A stretch of DNA of 64,000 nt. Origin: JAEMQF01 sp963850525 (lineage in GTDB: Bacteria > Pseudomonadota > Gammaproteobacteria > Burkholderiales > Burkholderiaceae_C). Location of the stretch: positions 62,001 to 126,000 of the forward strand of contig CAWKLQ010000011.1 in NCBI GenBank assembly GCA_963850525.1, written 5' to 3'. The first letter of the stretch is position 1. The number at the start of each line of letters is the position of its first letter. The notes beneath the pieces were generated by a model. The model was not told the origin of the DNA and did no database searches. It was given only the letters and a program-made list of their open reading frames with translations. Position numbers and translations under genes: made by a program. Positions 15,430-25,296 of this stretch are shown here, piece by piece.

Positions 15430-16566
15430 CTAGACGATGGTCAGGTGTTCGGTGCCGGCCGCCAGATCGACGTTGCGCGCGCGCTGGCTGTGCAATTTGA
15501 TCTGCAGACGCAAGTCGTTCACCGAGTCGGCGTTGCGTATCGCGTCGTTGTAGGTGACGAGGTTGTTCTCGTAAAGGTCGAACAAGGCCTGGTCGAAGGT
15601 TTGCATTCCCAGTTCGCGCGAGCGTTTCATGAGCTCCTTGATCTCGGTGACTTCGCCCTTGTTGATCAGGTCGGAAATGAGCGGTGTGTTGAGCAGGATT
15701 TCGACCGCCGCGACCCGGCCCTTGCCTTCCTGGCGCGGCAAGAGGCGCTGCGAGATCAGGCCCTTGAGGTTCAGCGCCAAGTCCATCAGCAATTGCGAGC
15801 GCCGCTCTTCGGGGAAGAAGTTGATGATGCGGTCCAGCGCCTGGTTCGAGCTGTTGGCGTGCAGCGTCGCCAAGCATAGGTGGCCGGTCTCGGCGAATGC
15901 TACCGCGTGTTCCATGGTTTCGCGGTCGCGAATCTCGCCCATCAGAATCACATCCGGCGCCTGGCGCAGCGTGTTCTTCAGCGCCTGCGCCCAACCGTCG
16001 GTGTCGATGCCGACCTCGCGCTGCGTGATGATGCAGTTCTTGTGCATGTGCACGAACTCCACCGGGTCTTCGATGGTGATGATGTGGCCGTAGGAGTTTT
16101 CGTTGCGGTGGTCGACGATCGCGGCGAGCGACGTGCTCTTGCCCGAACCGGTAGCGCCGACGAAGATCACGAGGCCGCGTTTCGTCAGCGCGACCTCTTT
16201 GAGGATGTTCGGCAGGTTCATGCTGTCGATCGTCGGCAGCACTTGCGGGATGATCCGCAGGACCAGGCCGACGTGGCCTTGCTGGATGAAGGCATTCACG
16301 CGAAAGCGGCCAATACCCTGCGGCGCGATCGCGAAGTTGCACTCCTTGGTCTTCTCGAATTCGGCGGCCTGTTTGTCGTTCATCACCGAGCGCGCCAGCG
16401 CCATCGTGTGCTGACCGGTGAGCGGCTGCGGCGAGACCTTGGTGACTTTGCCGTCGACCTTGATCGCCGGGGGAAAGTCTGCCGTGAGGAACAAGTCCGA
16501 CCCGCCGCGTGAGGTCATCAGGCGCAGCAAATCGTTGACGAACTTGGAGGCTTGGTCTCTTTCCAT
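15430..16566 (-). CDS. pilU: Type IV pilus twitching motility ATPase PilU
   Basis: A 378-residue hexameric secretion-type ATPase at the cytoplasmic base of the pilus. It assists PilT in retraction. Walker A is GATGSGKST (137-145), the Asp box segment is ITIEDPVEF, Walker B is VILMGEIRD and the His box is TGHLCLATLHA. The N terminus (MERDQASKFVNDLL) and a longer C-terminal tail than PilT distinguish it as PilU. It is directly downstream of pilT, 50 bases away, the usual pilTU order. Confidence 0.95.
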   Translation of the reverse strand: MERDQASKFVNDLLRLMTSRGGSDLFLTADFPPAIKVDGKVTKVSPQPLTGQHTMALARSVMNDKQAAEFEKTKECNFAIAPQGIGRFRVNAFIQQGHVGLVLRIIPQVLPTIDSMNLPNILKEVALTKRGLVIFVGATGSGKSTSLAAIVDHRNENSYGHIITIEDPVEFVHMHKNCIITQREVGIDTDGWAQALKNTLRQAPDVILMGEIRDRETMEHAVAFAETGHLCLATLHANSSNQALDRIINFFPEERRSQLLMDLALNLKGLISQRLLPRQEGKGRVAAVEILLNTPLISDLINKGEVTEIKELMKRSRELGMQTFDQALFDLYENNLVTYNDAIRNADSVNDLRLQIKLHSQRARNVDLAAGTEHLTIV

Positions 16567-16616
16567 TTTGCATGTGTCCTGTCTCAGTGGGCGCTAAGCC
16601 CTGATCCTTGCTGCGA

Positions 16617-17660
16617 TCAGCCGGGGAAGTTTTCCGGGAACTTCGCCTTGGTGCGCGCTTCGGCGGGAGTGACGACGTTGCGGCGCACCAGATCGGCCAG
16701 ATTTTGATCCAGCGTCTGCATGCCCATGTTGTTGCCGGTCTGGATCGACGAGTACATCTGCGCGACCTTGTTTTCGCGAATCAGGTTGCGGATCGCCGCC
16801 GTGCCGAGCATGATTTCATGCGCCGCGACGCGCCCGGAACCGTCTTTGAGTTTGCAAAGCGTCTGCGAGATGACACCGACCACCGATTCGGACAGCATCG
16901 CTCGCACCATTTCTTTTTCGGCAGCGGGGAAGACGTCGACGATGCGGTCCACCGTCTTCGCCGCGCTCGACGTGTGCAGCGTGCCGAACACCAAATGACC
17001 AGTTTCCGCGGCAGTCAACGCCAGGCGAATCGTTTCCAGGTCGCGCATTTCGCCCACCAGAATCGCGTCGGGGTCTTCGCGCAAGGCGGAGCGCAGTGCG
17101 TTCGCAAAGCTCAGCGTGTGCGGTCCGACTTCGCGCTGGTTGATCAGGCACTTCTTCGACTCGTGGACGAATTCGATCGGGTCTTCGACGGTGAGGACGT
17201 GGCCGAATTCGTTTTCATTGAGGTGGTTCACCATCGCCGCGAGCGTCGTCGATTTGCCCGAGCCCGTGGGCCCCGTGCAGAGCACCAGGCCGCGCGGTTT
17301 CATCGCCAGTTCGGCAAAGATCTTCGGCGTATTGAGTTGTTCGAGGGTGAGGATTTTTGAAGGAATCGTCCGGAACACGGCACCTGAGCCACGGTTCTGA
17401 TTGAACGCGTTGACGCGAAAGCGCGCCAGGCCCTGGATCTCGAAGGAGAAGTCGCACTCGAGCGCCTCTTCGTAGGCCTTGCGCTGCGAGTCGTTCATGA
17501 TGTCGTACACCATGTCGTGAACCTGCTTGTGGTCCAGCGCGTCGATATTGATCCGGCGCACGTCGCCGTGTACCCGAATCATGGGCGGCAAGCCGGCCGA
17601 CAAGTGCAGGTCGGACGCCTTGTTCTTGACCGAGAACGCAAGCAGCTGGGTGATGTCCAT
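16617..17660 (-). CDS. pilT: Type IV pilus retraction ATPase PilT
   Basis: A 347-residue retraction motor that depolymerises the pilus for twitching, DNA uptake and surface sensing. The start MDITQLLAFSVKNKASDLHL is the hallmark of PilT. Walker A GPTGSGKST is at 130-138, Walker B ILVGEMRD at 200-207 and the His box TGHLVFGTLHT at 220-230. The conserved AIRNLIRE motif needed for retraction is present near the C terminus. The frame is open further upstream, but the annotated ATG gives the canonical N terminus. It diverges from yggS; CATAAT around 17720 on the minus strand is a candidate -10. Confidence 0.96.
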   Translation of the reverse strand: MDITQLLAFSVKNKASDLHLSAGLPPMIRVHGDVRRINIDALDHKQVHDMVYDIMNDSQRKAYEEALECDFSFEIQGLARFRVNAFNQNRGSGAVFRTIPSKILTLEQLNTPKIFAELAMKPRGLVLCTGPTGSGKSTTLAAMVNHLNENEFGHVLTVEDPIEFVHESKKCLINQREVGPHTLSFANALRSALREDPDAILVGEMRDLETIRLALTAAETGHLVFGTLHTSSAAKTVDRIVDVFPAAEKEMVRAMLSESVVGVISQTLCKLKDGSGRVAAHEIMLGTAAIRNLIRENKVAQMYSSIQTGNNMGMQTLDQNLADLVRRNVVTPAEARTKAKFPENFPG

Positions 17661-17723
17661 GGTGTCTGAGGTGAGTCTCGAGAGGGTGGATGTGCCGCGT
17701 GGACGCGATACTCTCGACCGATT

Positions 17724-18440
17724 ATGGCGATGATCGCAGACAACATCGGCACGGTTCGGACCCGCATGAATGACGCGTGCCTGGCCGCGGGTCGACCCGT
17801 GCGAAGTGTCACGTTGCTTTGCGTGAGCAAGACCGTGGCCGCCGCTGCGGTGCGCCAGGCGCACTTGGCCGGCGAACGCCATTTCGGCGAAAACTATGTT
17901 CAGGAGGGATTGGCCAAGATCCAGGCCCTCGCGGACCTGCGCAGCCGCCTGATCTGGCACATGATCGGCCCGATCCAGGCGAACAAGACGCGCGGAATCG
18001 CCGAGCATTTCGACTGGGTGCACAGCGTCGATCGGCTCAAGGTGGCGCAACGCCTCAGCGAGCAGCGCCCGGCCGGACTCGCGCCGCTGCAGGTGTGCCT
18101 GCAAGTCAACGTGAGCGGCGAGGCGAGCAAGGCGGGCGTGACACCCGGTGACCTGGGCGCACTCGCGCGCGCCGTGCAAGGCCTCGCGGGGCTTCGCTTG
18201 CGCGGCTTGATGTCGATTCCCGAGCCTTCGTCAGACCTCGCCGTGCAGCGCGCCGCGCACCGTGCGTTGCGCGAGCTGCTGGAGGCGCTGAATCGTGAGG
18301 GCCTGGCGCTCGATACGCTGTCGATGGGAATGACGGCCGACCTCGAAGCGGCGATTTTGGAAGGCGCGACGCTGGTGCGCGTGGGCACGGCAATCTTTGG
18401 TTCACGCGCGTTGCACGCAGCTCCGGTCGCGCCCGGCTAG
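17724..18440 (+). CDS. yggS: PLP homeostasis protein, YggS/PROSC family
   Basis: A 238-residue single-domain alanine-racemase-fold protein that binds pyridoxal 5'-phosphate but has no known enzymatic reaction; it buffers PLP and affects amino-acid balance. The PLP lysine is K36 in LLCVSK. Other family marks are HFGENYVQEG, WHMIGPIQANKT, VNVSGEASKAG and LSMGMTADLEAAI. It lies 38 bases upstream of proC on the same strand, a very common pairing, and both are probably one operon. Confidence 0.94.
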   Translation: MAMIADNIGTVRTRMNDACLAAGRPVRSVTLLCVSKTVAAAAVRQAHLAGERHFGENYVQEGLAKIQALADLRSRLIWHMIGPIQANKTRGIAEHFDWVHSVDRLKVAQRLSEQRPAGLAPLQVCLQVNVSGEASKAGVTPGDLGALARAVQGLAGLRLRGLMSIPEPSSDLAVQRAAHRALRELLEALNREGLALDTLSMGMTADLEAAILEGATLVRVGTAIFGSRALHAAPVAPG

Positions 18441-18478
18441 GCCTGGCGAGGAGCCTGCCGGGTGCGTACACTGGCACG

Positions 18479-19303
18479 ATGAAACGCATCGTCTTTGTCG
18501 GCGGCGGAAACATGGCCAGCGCTGTCATCAGCGGCTTGCTGAAGCAGGGCCACCCGGCGCACGCGCTGCACGTGGTGGAGCCCGGCGAAGTGCAGCGCGA
18601 GAAACTGCGCGGCGAGTTCGGCGTCTCGAGCCAGGCAGCGGCAGATTCGGGCCTGACGGGGGCCGACCTTGTGGTCTGGGCAGTCAAGCCGCAGAGCTTC
18701 GAGCAAGCCGCCCTCGAATGCGCGCCTTGGGTGGGCGCCGCGTTGCACTTGAGCGTGATGGCCGGCATTCGCATTGCGGCAATCTCACAGGCGCTGCACA
18801 CCGAGCGCGTCGTGCGGGCCATGCCCAATACACCGGCGCTGATCGGCCAGGGCATCACGGGAATGTTCGCACCGCCGGCGGTGAGCCACGCGGAACGCAG
18901 CTTCACGGAACAGGTGTTGCGAGCGACGGGTTCGACGCTGTGGGTCGACGCAGAAGCCGACCTCGACGCCGTGACCGCGTTGTCCGGGTCCGGCCCGGCG
19001 TATGTGTTCTATTTTCTCGAGGCGATGCTGCAAGCCGCCGCGGAGATGGGCTTGAGCGCCGAGGTCGGCCGCAGGCTTGCGTTGGCGACGTTTTCCGGCG
19101 CCACATCGCTCGCCGAAGCCTCGCCGGACTCGCCCGCGACGCTGCGCGAACGCGTCACTTCCAAGGGTGGCACAACGCACGCGGCGCTATCGTGCCTGGA
19201 GAAACACGGCGTCAAGGCAGCGTTTGTCGAGGCCTTGCACGCGGCGCGGCAGCGCGCCGACGAGTTGGGTGACCAGTTCGGGCACGGGTCAGCGCCGGTT
19301 TGA
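18479..19303 (+). CDS. proC: Pyrroline-5-carboxylate reductase
   Basis: A 274-residue enzyme catalysing the last step of proline synthesis, NAD(P)H reduction of pyrroline-5-carboxylate. The Rossmann motif IVFVGGGNMASAVISGL opens the protein. The family signature is seen as ALSGSGPAYVFYFLEAM, and the C-terminal segment TSKGGTTHAALSCLE matches the P5CR dimerisation domain. It follows yggS and precedes glutamate dehydrogenase, all on the plus strand. Confidence 0.95.
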   Translation: MKRIVFVGGGNMASAVISGLLKQGHPAHALHVVEPGEVQREKLRGEFGVSSQAAADSGLTGADLVVWAVKPQSFEQAALECAPWVGAALHLSVMAGIRIAAISQALHTERVVRAMPNTPALIGQGITGMFAPPAVSHAERSFTEQVLRATGSTLWVDAEADLDAVTALSGSGPAYVFYFLEAMLQAAAEMGLSAEVGRRLALATFSGATSLAEASPDSPATLRERVTSKGGTTHAALSCLEKHGVKAAFVEALHAARQRADELGDQFGHGSAPV

Positions 19304-19342
19304 CGATTTCCCGCCGGTCGAAGCGGGTTCGAGGAGCAAAAC

Positions 19343-20614
19343 ATGAGCTATCTGTCTTACATCACGCCCGGCGAGGCGAGTCCCTGGCATACCTATCTGA
19401 CCCAGGTCGACCGGGTGCTTCCCTACCTCGGCCCGCTGGCGCGCTGGGCCGAGTCGTTGAAGCGGCCGAAACGATCCTTGATCGTCGACGTGCCCATCGA
19501 GATGGACGACGGCAACGTGCGCCACTTCGAGGGTTACCGGGTGCAGCACAGCCTGTCGCGCGGGCCCGGCAAGGGGGGGGTGCGCTATCACCCCGACGTC
19601 ACGCTCGAAGAGGTGATGGCGCTGGCGGCGTGGATGACGATCAAAAACGCCGGCGTCGGCCTGCCGTACGGCGGCGCAAAGGGTGGGATCCGGGTCGACC
19701 CGAAATTGCTGTCCCACAAGGAGCTCGAGCGCATGACGCGGCGCTACACGAGCGAGATCGGCATCATCATCGGTCCGCAAACCGACATTCCCGCTCCGGA
19801 TGTGAACACGAACGCGCAGATCATGGCGTGGATGATGGACACGTATTCGATGAACACCGGCGCCACTGCGACCGGCGTCGTCACCGGCAAGCCGATTCAC
19901 CTCGGCGGGTCGCTGGGCCGCGTCAAGGCGACGGGACGCGGCGTGTACATCACGGGCCGCGAAGCCGCAGTGGCGATCGGCATGAACTTGAACGGCGCGC
20001 GGGTCGCCGTGCAAGGCATGGGCAATGTGGGCGCCACGGCGGCGGAGCTGTTTGTCGGCGCCGGCGGGAAGTTAGTGGCGATGCAGGACCACACGGGTTC
20101 GCGGGTCAACGCCAAGGGCTTTGACATCGCCAAGGTCAACGCGACGATCAAGCAGACTGGCGGCATCGTGCAGCACCCAGAGGGCGAACGCATCGACGAC
20201 GAGGGTTTCTGGGACGTCGACTGCGACATCCTCATTCCGGCGGCGCTCGAGGGACAGATCGACCCGGGTCGCGCAAACCGCATCAAGGCGAAGCTGATTC
20301 TGGAGGGTGCCAACGGCCCGACGCTGCCGAAAGCCGACGACGTCTTTGCCGAGCGCGGCATCCTGGTCATGCCCGACGTCATCTGCAACGCCGGCGGTGT
20401 GACGGTCAGCTACTTCGAATGGGTGCAGGACTTCAGCAGCTTCTTCTGGAGCGAAGACGAGATCAACGTGCGCCTGGACAAGATCATGGTCGAGGCCTTG
20501 CGCAAGATCTGGGACACGGCGAACCGGCACAAGATCAGCTTGCGCACTGCGACCTTCGCGGTGGCCTGCGAGCGCATTCTGCTCGCGCGCCAGGAGCGCG
20601 GGCTTTACCCCTGA
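19343..20614 (+). CDS. Glu/Leu/Phe/Val family dehydrogenase, glutamate dehydrogenase
   Basis: A 423-residue oxidative-type glutamate dehydrogenase that interconverts glutamate and 2-oxoglutarate plus ammonia. The substrate-site lysine is in LPYGGAKGGIRVDP, and GPGKGGVRYHPDV and PAPDVNTNAQIMAWMMD are diagnostic. The nucleotide-binding motif is VAVQGMGNVG. The length and the start MSYLSYITPG resemble the GdhA/RocG-type (hexameric, about 420 residues) rather than the 450-residue NADPH form. Cofactor preference is inferred. A ribosome-binding site GAGGAG lies about six bases before the start. Its stop overlaps convergent ubiA by ten bases. Confidence 0.9.
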   Translation: MSYLSYITPGEASPWHTYLTQVDRVLPYLGPLARWAESLKRPKRSLIVDVPIEMDDGNVRHFEGYRVQHSLSRGPGKGGVRYHPDVTLEEVMALAAWMTIKNAGVGLPYGGAKGGIRVDPKLLSHKELERMTRRYTSEIGIIIGPQTDIPAPDVNTNAQIMAWMMDTYSMNTGATATGVVTGKPIHLGGSLGRVKATGRGVYITGREAAVAIGMNLNGARVAVQGMGNVGATAAELFVGAGGKLVAMQDHTGSRVNAKGFDIAKVNATIKQTGGIVQHPEGERIDDEGFWDVDCDILIPAALEGQIDPGRANRIKAKLILEGANGPTLPKADDVFAERGILVMPDVICNAGGVTVSYFEWVQDFSSFFWSEDEINVRLDKIMVEALRKIWDTANRHKISLRTATFAVACERILLARQERGLYP

Positions 20615-21525
20615 GGGTGAGGGTTCGCCGCGTAGTCCAGTACAACACCGCAAAGGACCGTGAAACCGATCCAGTGGTTCAAGCGAAACGCGCGAAAGCA
20701 ACCCTCCCGGCTGCGCCCGCGGATCAAGCTGAAATGCCAGGTGGCGATCAACCCGGCAAGGCCGATTGCGGCCAGGTAAATCCAGCCACGCCCCGCCTGC
20801 ACGCCAAGCCACGCCCAGAACCCGAGATAGGCCGCATAACAAGTCATCACGGCGGCAATGTCGAACCGCCCCAGGGTGATCGCCGAGGTCTTGATGCCGA
20901 GCTTCAGATCGTCATCGCGATCGACCATCGCGTACTCGGTGTCGTAGGCGAGAACCCAAAAGAGGTTCCCCAGGAGCAGCCACCACGCAAGCGGCGTAAC
21001 CGCAGCGGCGACCTCCTCGAGTTCCCAGGAGTGAGTGCCGCGGACCGCGGCAAACGCCATCGGAATTCCGAAGCTGAACGCCACACCCAGCACGGCCTGC
21101 GGCATCGCGAAGAAGCGCTTCGTGAAGGGGTAGATTGCGCTCACGGCGAGAGCCACAACGCTCCAGGCGACGGCTGAAGCGTTTGTGGTCAGGACCAGGC
21201 CGAAGGCAAGCAGCGCGAGCAATGCACCGAGCCACAGCGCCTCTTTGACGCTGACCGCACCACTCGTGACCGGGCGCAACGCGGTGCGTTTGACGTGCTT
21301 GTCAAAGTCGCGGTCGGCGACGTCGTTGAGCGCACAACCGGCGCTGCGCATCAGGAAGGTCCCGAGGATGAACACAAGCAGCAAGTGCCAGCCGGGAAAG
21401 CCGCGCGCCGCGAACCACAAGGCCGACAGCGTCGGCCAAAGCAGCAGGTAGGTTCCAGCAGGCCGATCCCAGCGGATCAGGTCCAGATACAAGGCGAAGC
21501 GGCTTCGAGGCTGGCCGTTGGGCAT
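20605..21525 (-). CDS. ubiA: 4-hydroxybenzoate octaprenyltransferase
   Basis: A 306-residue inner-membrane prenyltransferase attaching the polyprenyl tail to 4-hydroxybenzoate in ubiquinone synthesis. Both Asp-rich metal-binding motifs are present: NDVADRDFD near residue 67 and DRDDDLKLGIKT near 202. The start region RWDRPAGTYLLLWPTLSALW and about eight hydrophobic segments are typical. It diverges from groES. Its end overlaps the glutamate dehydrogenase gene tail to tail. Confidence 0.95.
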   Translation of the reverse strand: MPNGQPRSRFALYLDLIRWDRPAGTYLLLWPTLSALWFAARGFPGWHLLLVFILGTFLMRSAGCALNDVADRDFDKHVKRTALRPVTSGAVSVKEALWLGALLALLAFGLVLTTNASAVAWSVVALAVSAIYPFTKRFFAMPQAVLGVAFSFGIPMAFAAVRGTHSWELEEVAAAVTPLAWWLLLGNLFWVLAYDTEYAMVDRDDDLKLGIKTSAITLGRFDIAAVMTCYAAYLGFWAWLGVQAGRGWIYLAAIGLAGLIATWHFSLIRGRSREGCFRAFRLNHWIGFTVLCGVVLDYAANPHPQG

Positions 21526-21556
21526 TCCGGATTGTCACTTGGCGTCGCCAGAGGGC

Positions 21557-21586
21557 TTGAATGCGCCGGACCAGGGCCTATATACT
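21557..21586 (+). promoter_or_regulatory. Predicted sigma-70-type promoter of groESL
   Basis: TTGAAT at 21557-21562 and TATACT at 21581-21586 are separated by 18 bases, and an overlapping TATATA gives a 16-base spacer. The predicted start point, about seven bases beyond, falls at the left edge of the CIRCE element, the usual arrangement for HrcA control. Confidence 0.65.
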
Positions 21587-21593
21587 TCGTCTG

Positions 21594-21620
21594 CTAGCAC
21601 TCAGCCATGTTGAGTGCTAA
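21594..21620 (+). promoter_or_regulatory. CIRCE element (HrcA operator) upstream of groESL
   Basis: CTAGCACTC (21594-21602), nine spacer bases, then GAGTGCTAA (21612-21620). The only departure from the consensus inverted repeat TTAGCACTC-N9-GAGTGCTAA is the first base. It lies between the promoter and groES, so the HrcA repressor should block transcription or early elongation and release it on heat or protein-folding stress. In RNA form it would sit at the 5' end of the long leader (about 130 bases). Confidence 0.93.
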
Positions 21621-21727
21621 CGGCGGCCTCCTCATCCATTTCAGGCTGGCCGCCTCAGAAGTGATTGAGCGCACACTCTGCCTCAAAGCCCCACAAGTTG
21701 TAAGTTGCTATTCATCAAGGAGATGTT

Positions 21728-22024
21728 ATGAAACTTCGTCCGTTGCACGATCGCGTGATCGTCAAGCGCCTCGAACAAGAAACCAAGACTGCTTCGGGGA
21801 TCGTCATCCCCGACAACGCCGCTGAAAAGCCCGACCAGGGCGAAATTCTTGCGGTCGGCCCCGGCAAGCGCAATGAAAAGAATGGCGACTTCATCGCCCT
21901 GAACGTCAAGACCGGCGACCGCGTGTTGTTCGGCAAGTACAGCGGCCAGACCGTCAAGGTCGATGGCGATGAGCTGCTCGTGATGCGCGAAGAAGACCTC
22001 TTCGCTGTCGTCGAGAAGAAGTAA
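21728..22024 (+). CDS. groES: Co-chaperonin GroES
   Basis: A 98-residue subunit of the heptameric lid that caps GroEL. MKLRPLHDRVIVKR at the start, the mobile loop ETKTASGIVIPDNA and the DGDELLVMREEDLFAVVE end are canonical. A strong AAGGAG precedes the ATG. It is the first gene of the groESL operon, 25 bases before groEL, behind a CIRCE-controlled promoter. Confidence 0.98.
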   Translation: MKLRPLHDRVIVKRLEQETKTASGIVIPDNAAEKPDQGEILAVGPGKRNEKNGDFIALNVKTGDRVLFGKYSGQTVKVDGDELLVMREEDLFAVVEKK

Positions 22025-22049
22025 CCCCAGGCATCAGGAGAGAAATCAA

Positions 22050-23705
<1,656 letters not shown>

Positions 23706-23760
23706 GGTCCGCTGCCTCGGGCCGGGATTGAACCGGCCCGTCGCCACATCGAAAATGGAA

Positions 23761-23784
23761 AGGGCTGCTTCGGCAGCCCTTTTT
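23761..23784 (+). terminator. Rho-independent terminator of groESL
   Basis: AGGGCTGC, the tetraloop TTCG and GCAGCCCT form a perfect eight-pair stem at 23761-23780, followed by a run of T to 23784. The extra-stable UUCG loop and the U tract make this a convincing intrinsic terminator. The convergent engB stop codon begins at the last T of the tract. The opposite flank (TTCCATTTTC on the minus strand) is T-rich enough that the stem may also end engB transcription. Confidence 0.9.
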
Positions 23785-24509
23785 CATGGTTGTCGCGCTT
23801 CGCCTGCCTGGCCCACCACCCATTCATGCAGGACTTGCGCGACATCCGTGACGCCCACGTTCTTCGGCACCGAAAAGGCGGACACGCCGATGTCGGACTC
23901 TTCGGTGGCGAACGCCGCCAAGGCCTCGTTCGCCCTTTTCAGCGCAGCGTTCACTTCGCTGCGGTTGAGCTTGTCGACCTTGGTCAGCAGTACGAGCAGT
24001 TTGACGGCGCCGCTGCGCAGGCGCGGCTCGATGAACTCGAGCAGGTGAAGGTCGAGCTCGGTCGCGCCGAGTCGTGAATCGACGAGCAGCACAAGGCCAC
24101 TCAGGCTGCGGCGAACTTCAAGATACTGCGCCATGACCTGTTGCCAACGCTGCTTGGCGCTGCGCGCGACGGCCGCGTAGCCGTAGCCCGGCAGGTCGAC
24201 AAACAGCGCATTGGGTTGCGTCTTGGGGCCGAGCGCAAACAGATTGATGTGCTGGGTGCGCCCAGGCGTCTTGGACGCGAACGCCAGCCGATGTTGCTGC
24301 GTCAGCGCGTTGATCGCCGACGATTTGCCGGCGTTGGAGCGGCCAACGAAAGCGATCTCGGGCAAGTCGCTGACGGGCAGGTGCTCGAGCACTGCGGCGG
24401 TGTCGAGAAATCGCGCCGTGTGCGCCCAGGCGAGCGCCGCCTTGGCGCGCACTGCGTCGTCATTGAGCGCGCCGCCCGGAGCAGATTCGCTATCGATTTT
24501 TTCGGTCAT
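23784..24509 (-). CDS. engB: Ribosome-biogenesis GTPase EngB/YsxC
   Basis: A 241-residue GTP-binding protein needed for large-subunit assembly. G1 is GRSNAGKS (56-63), G3 is DLPGYGY, G4 is TKVDK, and the switch region TPGRTQHINLF is present. The ATG giving MTEKIDSES was chosen. The frame continues upstream over 100 codons, but that part antisense-overlaps the cytochrome c gene. It diverges from cytochrome c4, a pairing common in beta- and gammaproteobacteria. It ends against the groESL terminator. Confidence 0.93.
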   Translation of the reverse strand: MTEKIDSESAPGGALNDDAVRAKAALAWAHTARFLDTAAVLEHLPVSDLPEIAFVGRSNAGKSSAINALTQQHRLAFASKTPGRTQHINLFALGPKTQPNALFVDLPGYGYAAVARSAKQRWQQVMAQYLEVRRSLSGLVLLVDSRLGATELDLHLLEFIEPRLRSGAVKLLVLLTKVDKLNRSEVNAALKRANEALAAFATEESDIGVSAFSVPKNVGVTDVAQVLHEWVVGQAGEARQP

Positions 24510-24573
24510 CGGCTCGCCCAAAGTGAGCATTGTAAAATCCGCCGGTTTTTCGCCTATGGAATCGCCCACCGTC

Positions 24574-25209
24574 ATGAAGCCCTTTGCATCGATCGCACGA
24601 AGCCTCACTTTCCTCGTGATCGCCTCGGTGGGCGGCATCGCTGCCGCCGCAGAACCCGCAGCCGCAGCCAAGCCCGACGTGGCCAAGGGCCAAGCGACGT
24701 CCACAGCCATCTGCGCGGCGTGCCACACCGCCGACGGCTCGCGCGGCGCCCCGGTCAACCCCATCCTGCAGGGCCAGCACCCCGAATACCTGGTCAAACA
24801 ACTCACCGAATTCAAGAGCGGCAAGCGCGACAACCCCATCATGAAGGGCTTTGCGGCGACGCTCGGCGAAGACGATGCGAGAAACGTTGCCGCGTTCTAC
24901 GCCGGCAAGCAGGCCAAACCAGGGTTCGCGAAGAACAAGGAACTCGTCGCACTGGGCGAGAAGATTTATCGCGGCGGCATTGCCGATCGCAGCATCGCCG
25001 CGTGTGCGGCCTGCCACAGCCCGAACGGCGCCGGCATGCCGTCGCAGTACCCACGGCTGGCGGGGCAGCACGCCGACTACACGGAAGCCCAGCTCATCGC
25101 GTTTCGTGGCGGCGCACGGAAGAACAGTGCCCAGATGACGGACGTTGCGGCCAAGCTCAACGACCGGGAGATCAAGGCCGTCGCCGACTACATCGCCGGC
25201 CTGCGCTGA
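24574..25209 (+). CDS. Di-haem cytochrome c4
   Basis: A 211-residue periplasmic electron carrier. A signal peptide (SLTFLVIASVGGIAAAAE) is followed by two class I cytochrome domains with haem sites CAACH at residues 47-51 and 144-148. Likely distal methionines are M90 (NPIMKGF) and the one in NSAQMTDV. Cytochrome c4 passes electrons from the bc1 complex to terminal oxidases. I used the ATG at 24574; an in-frame ATG at 24556 would add six residues. TGTAAAAT around 24531-24538 may be an extended -10. Two reductase genes, msrPQ, follow. Confidence 0.9.
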   Translation: MKPFASIARSLTFLVIASVGGIAAAAEPAAAAKPDVAKGQATSTAICAACHTADGSRGAPVNPILQGQHPEYLVKQLTEFKSGKRDNPIMKGFAATLGEDDARNVAAFYAGKQAKPGFAKNKELVALGEKIYRGGIADRSIAACAACHSPNGAGMPSQYPRLAGQHADYTEAQLIAFRGGARKNSAQMTDVAAKLNDREIKAVADYIAGLR

Positions 25210-25296
25210 GCTCACCCGAGCCGCGGCGGCTGGGGTGGTCTGTAAGAAGCCTGGGCCAGGCACGACCCAGGTGTGCCGATTCACGAGGCCCAGACG

